The translations under genes and the position numbers were made by a program. A stretch of 64,000 bases of DNA from Periconia sp. R9002 (Eukaryota; Ascomycota; Dothideomycetes; Pleosporales; Periconiaceae). Below the pieces are notes generated by a model. It was not told the DNA's origin and did no database searches. It saw only the letters and a list, made by a program, of their open reading frames with translations. Within the stretch, counting starts at the first letter, position 1, and each line of letters begins with the position of its first letter. Positions 1-11,803 of the stretch are shown piece by piece. The stretch is from assembly GCA_023627715.1 (NCBI GenBank), contig JAMAHW010000083.1, forward strand, positions 1 through 64,000. Direction: 5' to 3'.

Positions 1-1732
1 ACGTCCTCCCCCACTCCCCCCTCGCCCTCCAAAAATCCCTCTTCGCCACACTACTCCCATCAACCCAAGGCTTCCCACTCCGCCCATCCTCAAACCAGCC
101 ATTCGTCGCGCCTACCCCCAAACTCAACACGAGGTAAAAGGGCTGATCAAAGGGCGCTTGATTGGGGTTCCGACTCGTAGCCCATGGGTTCGTGAGACGG
201 GTTCCGTTGGAGGAGGTGTAGGGGAAGTGTGTTGGGGACCAGAGAGGGGTGGTGAGCGGGTGGTAGAGGGTTTGGACTAGGCGGGAGTTGATGTATGTGA
301 AGATGTAGGTGGGGGTCCACTTGTGAAGAAAGTTAGTGTGTGGTTGGGGGGGAGGTGGAAGAGGAGGGGATAGGGGATAGGGGGAAAAGTACCTCGACAC
401 CAAACGTGTTCCAGCCAGAACTAAATGTTCTGTGTGGTGCTTTGCGCTTGACGTTGTTGCGCCACCACCCGTCGTTCGCTTCATCGGGGCCGTAGTGGAG
501 GGTGCTGCTGACGATGTTGTTGCCGCCTTGGTGGTACGTGTAGTTGTTGCCTCGCGACTCCGCGATATCAAGCTCGCCGGAGCGAGGCCACTCGCCGTAC
601 ACATTATCGCGCGGCAGCATCCAGATGGCGGGCCACAGCCAGTCGCCCTGTGGCAGTTTCGCCTCGACCTCGACGCGGCCGAACTTGATGCTCGCGTTGA
701 GGCGGGTGGTGAGGCGCGCGGAGCGGACCGGGTTGACGATGGTGCCGTTGGTGGTGTTGGTTGTGGCTACGCAGTCCCACCAGTGGGTGCTGGTGCAACC
801 CGCGTCGCGCAGGTCGAGGACGGTGCCGTCGGTTTCGACGAGAGTGGCGTTTTGGAGCGTGGGTTTGAGGTAGAGGATGCCGTTTTTGACTAAGGAGTTT
901 TCGTCTGAGGAGGTGGTTTGCTCGAATTGGCCGTTTCTGGTGGTGTGAGTGGGAGAATGGTAAAGGGGAGGAAGAAAACGCACCCGTAACCGCCGACTTG
1001 AACCTCCCTGGTCCAGACATCGCTCCTGAAACCCTGCGAGAAGTCGTCGTCGAGGACGCTGCAGTACTTGTAGTTGGTCACGCTGCGAACGCCGTCCCAG
1101 ATCAAGATGCCCGCAAGCAGCATACCAAGCACCAAACCAAAGAGCGGGATGATCATGTGACACTTGTCTTTGGCCTTCATCTTAAGACGCGGATGGTCTT
1201 TGACCGGCTGATGCGGGTCACGCTTCACACGACGCGAGCGGAACCACTTCTTGTCCCTTTGGAACAAGCTTTGACCATTGGCGTACGACGAGCTCGCCTC
1301 GTTCGTGCGAGCCTCGGACGCAGGTCCTTCAGTTTGAAGCTCGCGCCACTGGAGGAGGTTCTGCTCCCATGAGGTGTTCCCAGTGGCATACGCATAAGCT
1401 GATCCGGGAGGGGTGCGATACATTGATGAACTGTCTACCTGTTCCTGCGGCCACGGAGGGCCTGGTGAGGGAGAGAAGGGCGGAGAGTTGACAAGGGGGG
1501 TGGTACCGAACGAGGTGGAAGCCGATGCTGGTGAAGCAAAGGGTGCGGGCAGTGCATCGGTATTGCCGGTCTCCTGTGCTCCTCCATCCAAAGATGAGCG
1601 GTGTACGGCTGCCGTTGTATCGTCGTGCAAAGTGCTGGTGGGAGAGGGCGGCGGGTGCTTTGCATGACCGTCTTCTGGGAGCGATTGTGGATGAGCCTGA
1701 TTGTCAACAGAAGGCCGAGTTTCTGAAGCCAT
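1..1732 (-). CDS. GH16 family glucanase-like type II membrane protein (3' end outside window)
   Basis: Three exons are visible (1732-984, 936-393, 319 to beyond base 1), with introns 983-937 and 392-320 that join in frame. The N-terminal ~190 residues are Ser/Pro-rich and probably disordered. One hydrophobic segment follows at about residues 192-211 after a basic stretch, giving a type II signal-anchor. The lumenal or extracellular part carries the GH16 catalytic signature GELDIAESRG, with the two Glu of the E-x-D-x-x-E site, preceded by WLWPAIWMLP. The family cleaves or binds beta-1,3-glucans, and the fungal type II forms are close to beta-glucan-recognition-like GH16 proteins, so cell-wall remodelling is likely. 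The start is the first ATG of the long open exon. The C-terminus lies off the left edge, so completeness cannot be judged. Exact substrate is not deducible. Confidence 0.88.
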
Positions 1733-2981
1733 GATGCTATTTTGAACTTCGGGTGTGCGTGCGTGCGCACGATGAGAGCGAGAAGAATAGAAGAATAGAA
1801 GAATAGCAGAATAATTTGAGCGATGGATTGTCGATGCGGCGTATGATGGATACGGATAGAGTGATTTTGAAAGTGAGGTTTATCCGAGTCTATAGTGCGA
1901 GAAAACAGGAAGGCAGGAAGAGAATATGGTTGAGGAAGTCATCAACGTCAACATTCAAAAACCCGGGATAATCCTCCTATAACCACAACTAGCTCTTTTA
2001 CTGCACTTAAATCTAGCCTAGGATTAATGGATGTGAGTTAATCCTCCTCGCGAGCTTTCCGTCACTAATATAATAGTAATTGGTTCCGTATATGCCCTCC
2101 TGTAGCCAGTGTGCCCGTCCCGGCCAAGGACGTTACCCAGTGTACCCCCCTCCACCTGTGTCGATACCCAGGGTAGCGATACTCTGTGAGGATCAAATTC
2201 AAATTCATTCATCACCCCCTCTCCCTCTTCCTCAACGTTTCCGCCCACTGCCTCCCTCCTCCCTTCCAATATGATATTCCACCTCCTCCCCCACCCAATC
2301 CCCAAGTCATCAACGTCAACACCCAAAAACCCGGAACAATCCACAACTACCTCTTCCATTGCACGTACCATTTTTCCTCCCCCACTAACAAAAACATCCA
2401 TTTCGTCATTCAAATTCTTCTACTTCTCGACCATGAAAACGATGTGCCTGCCGTATTTTCGATCCTGTGCTAAAATCCAGACCTGCGAAGGATGCCAGTT
2501 CCTTTTACGCAACAGATGCATGCATAATTCTCCAAACGAGGAAAAGCCGGAAGACACGCAGACTAATTTCGGTATGTGTCTGCGCATCTGTGTGTGTGGG
2601 TGTGTATATTGTAGAAGCGGTCAATCGGATGGATTGGGCGTCATGTCATGGATATCGCTTGATTTCATGTTTTTTTTTGTTCTCGGGGACGGATTGATGG
2701 TGCCATTGTGTACCAACGCTGTGGGACCTGACTGTTGTGAATTTTGAACGACGATTGTGATCTAAGCGGCAAAAAAGAAAAAAAAAAAAGGGTAAAGCAA
2801 AAGGTAAAGCATGGGGCAAACAAAAAATTAAAGAAAAAGGTATCCATTGAACATGATGTCAGATCTATTTGGAAATGGCCATTGTAATGAGCCCGTAAAC
2901 CTCAACTCTTTCGTCTCGTCGTCTACTTCATTCTTTTCTTCTCCTCTTCATCCCTGCATTTCTCGTCCCCCCAACAATCGT
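1733..2981. other. intergenic, no supported gene
   Basis: This holds the 5' flank of the GH16 gene and the 3' flank of the 2-methylcitrate dehydratase gene. About 50 bases upstream of the GH16 start there is a short tandem AGAATAGA repeat (about 1786-1808). Around 2200-2420 the plus strand is pyrimidine-rich. Open frames here are short, low in complexity and show no recognisable domain. Confidence 0.6.
1786..1808. repeat. short tandem repeat, AGAATAGA unit
   Basis: Nearly three perfect copies of an 8-base unit lie in the 5' flank of the GH16 gene. It is probably a simple microsatellite in the leader or promoter. Confidence 0.6.
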
Positions 2982-4812
2982 CTAGTAGTTCTTGTTCACG
3001 TACAAATCGACGTACTCGTCAATGTCCATGTTATCGAGCGTCTTTGGATCCTCGGCAAGCTTCACGAGCTTGTCGACGTGCTCGGCCGGGAAGTGGGGAC
3101 CGAGGTGGCGCTTGAACTTGGCCAGGATCTCGGGTTTGGCCTCTTCGCGTCGGAGGCGGTGGCCCAGAGGCGCCTCAACGACTTCCTCGTCGAGCACGGT
3201 GCCGTCCTTGAGCGTTACAGTAAGGGCGTTGGAGATGGTGCGCTTCTCCGGGTCATGGTAGTCCTTGGTGAACTGTGGGTCCTCCACGCAGGAGATGCGC
3301 TGCCTGAGCGATTCTACGAGGGCCGAGGTGGCGGCCTCGCTGTCATCGGGGTAGTCGGTGGCCTCGAGGCGGTTGAAAACGAACATGGTGGCGACCATGT
3401 ACTGGATTTCGTGTTAGTGGGGATCTAGACGGGTTTTCGCGATCGAGGGGAAATTTACCTGGACGCAGTGGTCGCGGTCGGCGAAGTTCTCCATGGGCTT
3501 GAACTGCTTGTCGATGATGCGGATGCAGGCCTCGTGTGTGCGGTTGACAACGTGCTCAATATCCTCGGCGCTCTTGCCCATGGCCTTGAGCTTCTTGTTG
3601 ATGCGCTGGGCGGCCTCGACGGCGGTTTGTGAGTGGAATTCGGCTGCAGATGTTAGCATCTTGAGGTTTTGACGCAAATTACGACATGATCGTACCTGGG
3701 TAGGAAACCTTGAACAGCACATTCTCCATGACATAGCTGCCGTATCCCCTCTGAAATTGGAATTTCTTTCCACCAAAGTTGATGTCGTAGAAACCCCACG
3801 TAGGAGCAGACAGAACGGTGGGGAGGCCCTGCTCGCCCTTCATGACCTTCAAGACGAGATTCACAGCCTTTTGGCAAGCATCGCCGGCAGCCCACGACTT
3901 GCGGGACATGGTGTTGGGCGAATGCCTGTAGGTGCGGAGAGACTGGCCATCGACCCAGGCCTGGGAAATGGCATCACGAGTCTGAGCCTCACTGAGGCCC
4001 ATCATCTTGGAAACGACGGCGGTGGAAGCCAGCTTGACAAGAACGACGTGGTCCAGGCCGACCTTGTTGAAGGAGTTCTCAAGAGCCATGCAGCCCTGAA
4101 TTTCGTGGGCGCGGATCATGGCCTCGAGCACGTCTCTGACCTTGAAGATCTTGCCATTGCCCAGGTTACCGCCAGCCTTGTTCGTCCGTGTAATCCAGTC
4201 AGCAACGGCAAGAATGGCACCCAAGTTGTCGGAGGGGTGGCCCCATTCGGCAGCCAGCCAGCAGTCGTTGAAGTCGAGCCATCGGATCATAGCGCCAATG
4301 TTGAAGGCGCCGTTGACGGGGTCGAGCTGGTAGTTGGTACCGATGACCTTTGTGCCATTGGGGACAATGGTGCCCTCGACGACGGGGCCCAGGATGTTTT
4401 TGCACTGCTGGAATTCGAGCGCTTTGAGACCGCAGCCGAGGGTGTCAACAAAGACCCAGCGAGCAGTGTCGTACTACACATGCAGCCGAAAAAGAGTTAG
4501 TGAATTGAACGACGAAGAGGACGAGATGGAATGGGATCGTACAGCTAGCTCTGAGTCAATTGGGGTGTTGTGAACGTAGTTTGCGACATCCGTGATCTCA
4601 GGATCGAATTCACGGTTGGCGGGGACAGGCGGGGCAACACTTTTGAGGGCCGACATGGTGGAGAAGGAGGATGCAGCGGCGGCACGAGCAGCAAAGGGAG
4701 AAGACGACGACGCAGCAGCAGCACGGAGAGCAATTGGTCTGGTTGATCTGCAGGTCTGAGTACGGAGGGTTCGTCTGGCAGCGCTGCAGAGGTTGCGACT
4801 GAATGCCGACAT
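2982..4812 (-). CDS. prpD: 2-methylcitrate dehydratase, mitochondrial (MmgE/PrpD family)
   Basis: This enzyme dehydrates 2-methylcitrate to 2-methyl-cis-aconitate in the mitochondrial methylcitrate cycle, which removes toxic propionyl-CoA. Four exons (4812-4543, 4473-3696, 3643-3459, 3401-2982) join in frame to about 550 residues, the usual fungal length. The first ~50 residues are Arg/Ala/Ser-rich and almost free of acidic residues, which fits a mitochondrial presequence. MmgE/PrpD landmarks are clear, including [19 protein letters not shown], the [13 protein letters not shown] stretch and [10 protein letters not shown]. The first ATG gives the presequence. A second in-frame ATG about 52 codons downstream would give a form lacking most of it. 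Its 5' flank is a long CT-rich leader. Confidence 0.95.
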
Positions 4813-5737
4813 GGTTTCGAATTAGCTTCCGGCGCCTGGAGGACGGCGTGGAGAAGAGACAACAAGGGAAGGCTCAAAGATAAGGAATTGCTGTCGTACG
4901 CTTCTGTCTATGCAATTGTGTTTCCGGGTGGAGAGGAGAGGAGGAGAGGAGGAGGAGGAAGAGGAGCAGAGGCTGAGAGGAGGAGAGAGGAAGGTGGTAT
5001 ACAGAAGATGGATTGATTGATGTACAGGCGGCGGCTGGAGGGATTTGCTGGGGGTCAAGGCCGCTGTCAGCCGAGGCCGTCGGATCTGATGAACCGCGGG
5101 GAAGCCAATTCGTCGCATTGGATCAATGATACAATTCCTCGTCTGACTCGCATTGCAATTCGATTCCCGTGCAAGGCGATGGAGATATCTCGGAATGAAC
5201 TGTCGGCGGGAAATACTGGGAGTTAGTAAACAAAAGGACAAACAGACATCACAGCGACTTGAACGTGGATTGTGGGTGACCTGGGCGAGCGGAGGCTTAT
5301 GTAATCGCCAACCCCGCCTCCACCCCAGAGTTGTGCATCACGTGAATTCCCCCAGAGACATGCAGCCTTGGCATAACAGGTTCCCTTCACCCCTGCGAGC
5401 AGCAGTGGTACAGATTGCATAGTGCATGCGTTCACCCATCAATGGCGAGAAATCCCGGAGAAACGGAGGAGCTTGGCATGTAAGAATTGATCAATTTTCC
5501 TTTTCCATTTTGTATTGGAGAGAAATCGAGCTACGAGCCCGAGCTCATACATAGCCCCCTCTTCGTGTTTGCAGAATGTGTAGCAACCAGTATCGACCAC
5601 TGCATGAAGTCGTGGCGGCTGTTCATATCAACACTCTTCCCCTACGCCAGCGCAACCTCAATCCGCTCGGATGGTACCCCAGCATCCCCTGGATTGCCTC
5701 TCACACCGCCTTCGGTACTGTAGCATCTTCGGGGCGC
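4813..5737. other. intergenic: CT-rich leader of the dehydratase gene and 3' flank of ARPC4
   Basis: From about 4925 to 4995 the plus strand is an almost pure GA tract, so the transcribed minus strand is CT-rich just upstream of the dehydratase start. Pyrimidine-rich leaders are common in front of strongly expressed fungal genes. Nothing else in the stretch has a supported coding frame. Confidence 0.55.
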
Positions 5738-6470
5738 TCAATCAAACTGAACATATTAGCACTCGCTCCAACACGACCGCACATGAATAGACTCACAGGA
5801 GTAAGGAACGATTCGGCAACAAATCGAGCTCTCGCGTTAAGCTGCACCTCCGTTAGTTTGCTGTCCCATCAAAACGATATACGCGCGGGACGGGATCGGT
5901 CATACGAAGAGCTTCATCTCGGAAATCTCCTTGTCCACCTCTTCCATGAACTGGATGATAAAGTCCACCAGCTTGTGCTTCAACATCTCCTCGGTGTGGA
6001 AATTCGTAATCAAAAAGGAAATATCATAGCCCTGTACAGACGTCAGCCATGCTTGTGTAGCATTCCGCAATCCGCAGCAGCCTACCTTGACCGGTTTCCG
6101 CCGCAGGATGAAAAAGGCCTCGGCTCTTTGCGTCAGGAATCGCGTAAACTTGTGCACCAGTATGTTTTCTATCTCATCTGCCTGCTTGATCTTTATGCTT
6201 ATCCGCACGCTGTTGATGCTAGGTTCAATGTACACCTTCTCGTTCTCGTTCCTCGACACGGTGAGGGGGTTCAGCAGGACCTCGGGCGAGCTGGCGGCTT
6301 CAATCTCGGGCACATTGTGGCGTTCCGAAGCTTGCGAGGCGAAATTGGAAAGCGAAAGGGCGGCGGTGAGCGACGAGCGCACGCATTGGAGGTACGGGCG
6401 GAGGGATTGAGACTGCGGCGGACGTGAGCTGTGTGCGGCACGTCAGGGTGGACCGGCGGATAGCTACCAT
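5738..6470 (-). CDS. ARC19: Arp2/3 complex subunit 4 (ARPC4, 20 kDa)
   Basis: ARPC4 forms the core of the Arp2/3 complex with ARPC2 and nucleates branched actin in the cytoplasm. Five exons (6470-6468, 6412-6086, 6031-5906, 5841-5797, 5746-5738) give 169 residues against about 168 in the family. The protein shows [36 protein letters not shown], the [17 protein letters not shown] block and [17 protein letters not shown] at the end. The first coding exon is only the ATG, followed at once by GTAGCT. This is supported because the conserved N-terminal motif begins exactly after the matching acceptor. The last exon is also tiny (Phe-Asp-stop). The gene diverges from UBP6 across a 349-base gap. Confidence 0.95.
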
Positions 6471-6819
6471 TTTTTGCTTTGATGATTGTTTTCTTCCTGC
6501 AAGGCACCACGGTCCCGAGCAGTGCCTCAGCGCAAGTGTTCAGAGGCGAAGATGAAGGTTGATTTTCGCCGAGGGAGGGAGGGAGAGATGCCTGGTGTTG
6601 TCGTCGTTGTTGCGCTTGGTGGGGGCTGGAGTTAGACTAACTGGCAGGGGGGGCGGGGCTTGGCATTTACCGCCACTTCCTCATGCTTCTGTGATTTACC
6701 ATCGACGACGTGCATTTCAAATTCGCCTTTTTCCCTCTTCTCCCTTTCCCTCCCCATCTCACTCCTCTCTTCTCCCCTCCTCTCAGTCTCCCTTTGATTT
6801 TCAGACCAAAAAACCAACC
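6471..6819. promoter_or_regulatory. divergent promoter region between ARPC4 and UBP6
   Basis: A 349-base spacer separates two start codons that point away from each other, so it must contain both promoters. The UBP6 side (about 6725-6800) is strongly pyrimidine-rich. No clear TATA box was seen. Confidence 0.5.
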
Positions 6820-8738
6820 ATGGCGTCAATACCAGGTACACATATCCCCGCAGTCACTGCTGTCCTCCCTCATGCTCTATTCGCTAACGCCTCCGGCCGC
6901 CAGTAATTGTCAAACATCAGGGCAAGAAGCACGAAGTCGAAGTTGACCCTAGCTCCGATGGTGCTACCTTCAAATACCAGCTCTTTTCGCTCACCGGAGT
7001 AGAACCGGAGCGCCAAAAGATTCTCGTCAAGGGCGGCCAGCTCAAGGATGACGCCGACATGTCCAAGCTGGGCCTCAAGCCGAATCAGATCCTCATGATG
7101 CTGGGTACCCCCTCCGGAGACAGCGCGGGCAAGATCGAACGGCCAAAGGAGAAGATCAAGTTTTTGGAGGACATGACAGAGGCTGAAGTTGCGCAATCCG
7201 AGGGCGCCACACCGGCCGGTCTGCAGAACCTGGGTAATACGTGCTACATGAACTCGACTCTCCAAACATTACGATCCATTCCCGAACTACAAGACGAGCT
7301 TCTCAAGTATTCTGCTAGGTGAGTCTGTACCGACTCTTTGCCACAGTAACCATCATTCTAACAGCGGACAGCAACGCCGGCCCCAGCTCCACGAGCCAGC
7401 TCAGCCAGTTCGGCCTCGGCGGCCTCGGATCTTCTCTGGACCTCACCTCCTCCCTGCGTGACCTGTTCAAGCAAATGTCCGAGACGCAACAAGGCTTCCC
7501 TCCTCTCATGTTCCTCAACGCTCTCCGCACTGCTTTCCCCCAGTTTGCGCAAAAGGCAAAGGATGGCCAGGGTTATGCTCAGCAGGATGCAGAGGAAGCT
7601 TGGTCACAGGTGGTTTCGCAGCTGCGGCAAAAATTGAAAATCAGCAACGGCGAGGGTTCAAGCTCGGGAGGAGAGTCGGCCGCTAAGGATCTATCTTTCA
7701 TCGACAAGTACATGGCCGGCAAGTTTGAGTCAGTCATGGAGTGTGATGAGCCGGCAGCAAAAGAGGCGGGCGAGGAACCGGTGCACAGCGAGGACATATT
7801 CCTCAAGCTCAACTGTCACATCAGCGTCGAGACAAACCATTTGCGCGACGGCCTGGTTGCCGGATTGAAGGAGCAGATTGAGAAGCGATCCGAGGTTTTG
7901 GGCCGCAACGCTATGTACACCAAGACCTCCCGTATTGCCCGTCTACCAAAATACCTCACAGTACACTTTGTGCGATTTGATTGGCGGAGGGATACGAACA
8001 AGAAGGCCAAAATCATGCGCAAAGTTACCTTCCCCGAGGAGTTGGATGCTGTTGAGTTCTGCACCGAGGATTTGAAGAAGCTCCTAATTCCCGTTCGAGA
8101 CAAGATTCGCGATATTCGCAAGGAAGAGGAGGATGTGGAACGCGCCCGCAAGCGACAGCGGCGCATGAAGGCCGGTGAAGAGAACGATGCTGGGCCCAAC
8201 GCGAGCAAGGAGCCTTTGCAGAAGAAGGCTGAGGCGAAGAAGGCCGCTGAGAAGGCTGCTGAAGACGTCGAGATGGCCGATGTTGAGTACAAGACAGAGG
8301 AACAGATTGAGCAAGAGCGGGCAGCATCCATTCGCGCGGCCAAAGAGGAGCTCCTGGCCTTGGTAGATCAGAAGCTTGCCGCCGATGATGGGGCTAACCA
8401 GACAGGTCTGTACGAGTTGAGAGGCGTTATCACACATCAGGGCGCCAGTGCGGACAGCGGACATTACACGTCCTTCATCAAGAAGCAGGGCGCCAAAGAT
8501 CCCGTCACCGGAAAAAGGAAGCCAGAAGACGGCAAATGGTGGTGGTTCAACGACGACAAGGTGTCTGAGGTGGATGCTGAGCGGATTCAGACTCTATCGG
8601 GAGGAGGTATGTTGAATGGCTAACCCGGGTAGCGATTAATACTAATGCGACCTACCAGGCCAGAGTCACTCCGCTCTTATCTGCTTATACCGAGCAGTTC
8701 CACTCAGCACTTTGGATGAGGAGGAGCCGAAGGCGTAG
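6820..8738 (+). CDS. UBP6: ubiquitin carboxyl-terminal hydrolase 6 (UBP6/USP14, proteasome-associated)
   Basis: This cysteine protease docks on the 26S proteasome regulatory particle and recycles ubiquitin. Four exons (6820-6835, 6904-7318, 7372-8606, 8659-8738) give 581 residues. An N-terminal ubiquitin-like domain (about residues 5-75) is followed by the Cys box GLQNLGNTCYMNS with the nucleophile near Cys119. The His box ELRGVITHQGASADSGHYTS (His near 508) is followed by WWWFNDDKVSEV. A charged Lys/Glu-rich insert lies between them (about residues 375-460). The ubiquitin-like plus UCH order is diagnostic of UBP6. The first exon is just 16 bases. The second acceptor was placed at GACAG because only that keeps the frame. 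Confidence 0.96.
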
Positions 8739-9169
8739 GCACGGAATACCCTCAACGTGGTCTCTTAATACGTATCCACTCTTCATGTGAGGTGAGGTAT
8801 ACATCTGGCGTTGCCTAAGAGGTTCTTTGCATAGCACTGGATAGACTGGATGCTGACATCATGGTTAATGCATTATGTCCCACGACGAAAATTACAGCGA
8901 TGTTACTCAGCTTAGGTTCCAATTTTCATGCAAGTGTTCCCCGTCGTATGCTTTTGTAGTGACCTGTTCTGCACCGGAGCCTTGCCCAACGCGTCCACGT
9001 GCGCCAAGACCTGTCTCCTTCCTTACTCTCCTGCCCACCATCTACTGCCCGCCCACGCACCCTACACCCGCTCTCGCGATATTTGTGATCTTTTTCAGTT
9101 TCTTCGGTGTATCTTTTCGTTATACGTGTACTGCCTGTTTTCATTGTTCGTTTCGTATGATGCGTCACC
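8739..9169. other. intergenic: UBP6 3' flank and REC8 promoter
   Basis: Two plus-strand genes flank this stretch. The part next to REC8 is pyrimidine-rich. No coding frame is supported. Confidence 0.5.
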
Positions 9170-11803
9170 ATGTTTTATAGTCACGAAAGTACGTTGCTCA
9201 CCTCTCTGCTAGGCGTGGTGCAGCACTGATTGACACTTGCAGTTCTGACTTCGCGAAAGTACGGAATCGCAACAGTATGGTACGCTTGCACGCAATTCTT
9301 TTCTGTCGTTCTGGAGCGCTAACAGGAATGCAAGGCTTGTGGCGACCCTCGGGGCAAAGTCCAACTCCAAAAAGATCAACCGCAAAGCTATTCAAGATGT
9401 CGACCTACCCAAGGCTTGTAAGACCATCATAGAGCCTGCCGCTCCCATGGCACTGCGTTTGCAGAGCAACTTGTTGTGAGTGATGTATCGCCTACTAGAT
9501 ACACAAGGGCTAAACTATGTCATTAGGTATGGTGTCATGCGCGTGTACTTGCAACAGTGTGGATATGTGCTTTCCGATGCTGAGGCGATCTACCATGCTA
9601 TGCACCTCATGCTGCGTTCAGTGCACAATGCCGCTCTCGACCCCGATGCTGGCAAGGCTAGGTAATGATGCTCCCAGCTGGCATATTCACGGGCATCTCC
9701 CACTGACTCATCTATTCGTAGACCAGAACAGTTGATCCTTCAAGACGACCCTTCATTCTTGCCAGAATTCTCTGCTCCGCCAACAGAACTTCTAGCGCAA
9801 CTAGACATGAGTTTTCCCCTCGATCCAGTTTTCCACGTGGGTGATTCACAGTCCTTGACCCCATTCGGTTCACAGCAGCATCCGTCTACTCCAGGTGCTC
9901 CCATAGGAGGCTTGATTCTGCCCGTGTCGTCCTCAGCTAGATCCGGTGGACTCGGGGGCTTGGGCGATGTTGGCTTCAGCAGCGTCGGGGGAGCGAGTGG
10001 TGGCCTCCCAGACATTGGAGGTTTCGATGATGCCATTTCGGAGCCGGGTTTTACTTTCGACGATGAGGGGAATTTTGTTGATCTTACCGACGTCAATGCA
10101 CATGCACAGGCAGGTACTCCATCTCATGTGAGAGGGTCTGCGATGCAGAGTGATGACCGAGCAAGTGCACAAGTGAGACAAGAGCACGAGGAAGGAATGC
10201 GAGCAGGTGCAGAGGTAAGAATTACCTGAATCTTCCCTACTAACCTCACCTCTCACCCTCTCCTCCGACCGCTTCCTCTCCAGATAAATACTGATTGCTG
10301 GTACCCATCATCGTCCTTACACTGACTTACCTCTCATAGCAGTTCGGCGACCAAATGGATCTAGACCTCCCCATCTTGGGTGACGATCTCCCCGATGCCG
10401 AAGCCTTCTCTCCAACCGCTCAGAAACAGGCGCCTCATTCCTCCGACACCATGGAATCTAGTCCAACAGCTGTTGCACCCGTTCGCCGCAAGCAACGGGC
10501 CGCACGCATCATTCCTGTCGACACCACTAACGAACTTCGTAGTACGCAACTCGCCAATTGGAATGAAAATTACCTGGCGAACATGGAGGCAGCCTCTCAA
10601 GCTAAGAAAGATAAAATATTGAAACGCCGAGCGAAAGAGAACGCCGAATACTGGGTCTGGGGAGCAGGCATCGGAGGCATTGGAGCGCGGCTACAGGGTG
10701 TTGCTGGCGCGAACCACTTTGATATGTTCATGGGCGACAATCTGTTCGAGCACTTCACCGGCCTCAGCCGTCATGTGTCTGCTGGTACAAAACGCGATCG
10801 AGACAGTGGAATCGATGACGTAACGCAAGAAGAATCTCGCCGTGTGCGCCGGAAGTCCGACGACTCCGTTGATGATCTAGCTCGAGCACTCGACGACGAA
10901 GCCATGTTCATGGCGGGAGCAGACGACGTTGAGCTCCCGCGCGATGCCCCTGCCCCTCTCGATGATGAACAGCTTTTGTCTGCAATGCCATGGAACATAT
11001 CGGCTTCCGTACGGGGATCCTCAGTCGTTCCTCGCAGTTCCAGGGCTCAGTTCACAGGCTCTGTCGGAGTTCCTTCCTCTTTAACTCGTCGCGTAGCACC
11101 TCTGGTCTCGGCCTCCCCGCTGCACGGTCGGGGTTGGAACAATGAACTGCCCGATTTCATACCTGGCTTGGAGGAAGGCGACAACAGTTTCGACGACTAT
11201 GCTGGCTTCGGCGGTCCCGGCTTCAGCTCGGATATGCTTGCTGCTGCTAAGGCTGGTGCAGAAGGTGGATCGGATTCTCGTGTCCATGAAGTGCTCGGTC
11301 TTGAGGGAGAGAATTTTCTCGCCTTCATTGCGGATGCGGTCGACAAGAAGCGAGGCGAGCGCGATCGAAATGCCGACGCGGAGATGGGGGCTGATGACGC
11401 AGAAGCCGGTGGTGCTGAAGAAGAAGTTCTCTTTGAAGAGCTTATCTCCCCGGCCCAAAATACCAAGATCGTTGCTTCGTATGCTCTCATGATGGCGTTG
11501 ACACTCGGTACCAAGGGCCTTCTCCACGTGCGCCAGGATGAGGAGTACAAGGAGATTGGCTTGTCGCTCACCGAGAAGGCAAAGGTCGCACACGTACCGC
11601 TTATGCTGCCCGTTGTCGATGCAGGAAACGGCGTGGGTGAGAACCAAGACAGTGACGACGGCAATGCCGATGAGGCGAATCAAGAAGCGGACGAACATGG
11701 CGAAGAAATCGACGGTCAGTTCGAAGAGCAGTTCGAAGCCGGTCTGGTCGATGACGCGGAAGACGAAAACGAAGCTGAAGATGGCTCTGTCTATGGCGAG
11801 TGA
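9170..11803 (+). CDS. REC8: meiotic cohesin alpha-kleisin REC8
   Basis: REC8 closes the cohesin ring by joining SMC1 and SMC3 and holds sister chromatids together in meiosis until separase cuts it. Six exons (9170-9188, 9243-9279, 9335-9475, 9527-9661, 9722-10214, 10340-11803) give about 762 residues. The kleisin N-terminal domain begins MFYSHEILTSRKYGIATVWL and continues with KKINRKAIQDVDLPKACKT and LLYGVMRVYLQQCGYVLSDA. The C-terminal winged helix is near LFEELISPAQNTKIVASYAL and FLLHVRQDE-like residues around 11440-11560. Start and early exons match the REC8 rather than RAD21 form. The protein ends with an acidic tail of about 70 residues after the winged helix. The sixth exon has a TAGCAG tandem acceptor, so one Gln may be optional. 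Confidence 0.93.

Noticed and set aside
432..893. 153-codon plus-strand frame opposite the GH16 gene
   Set aside because: It is the antisense shadow of a clearly conserved catalytic region.
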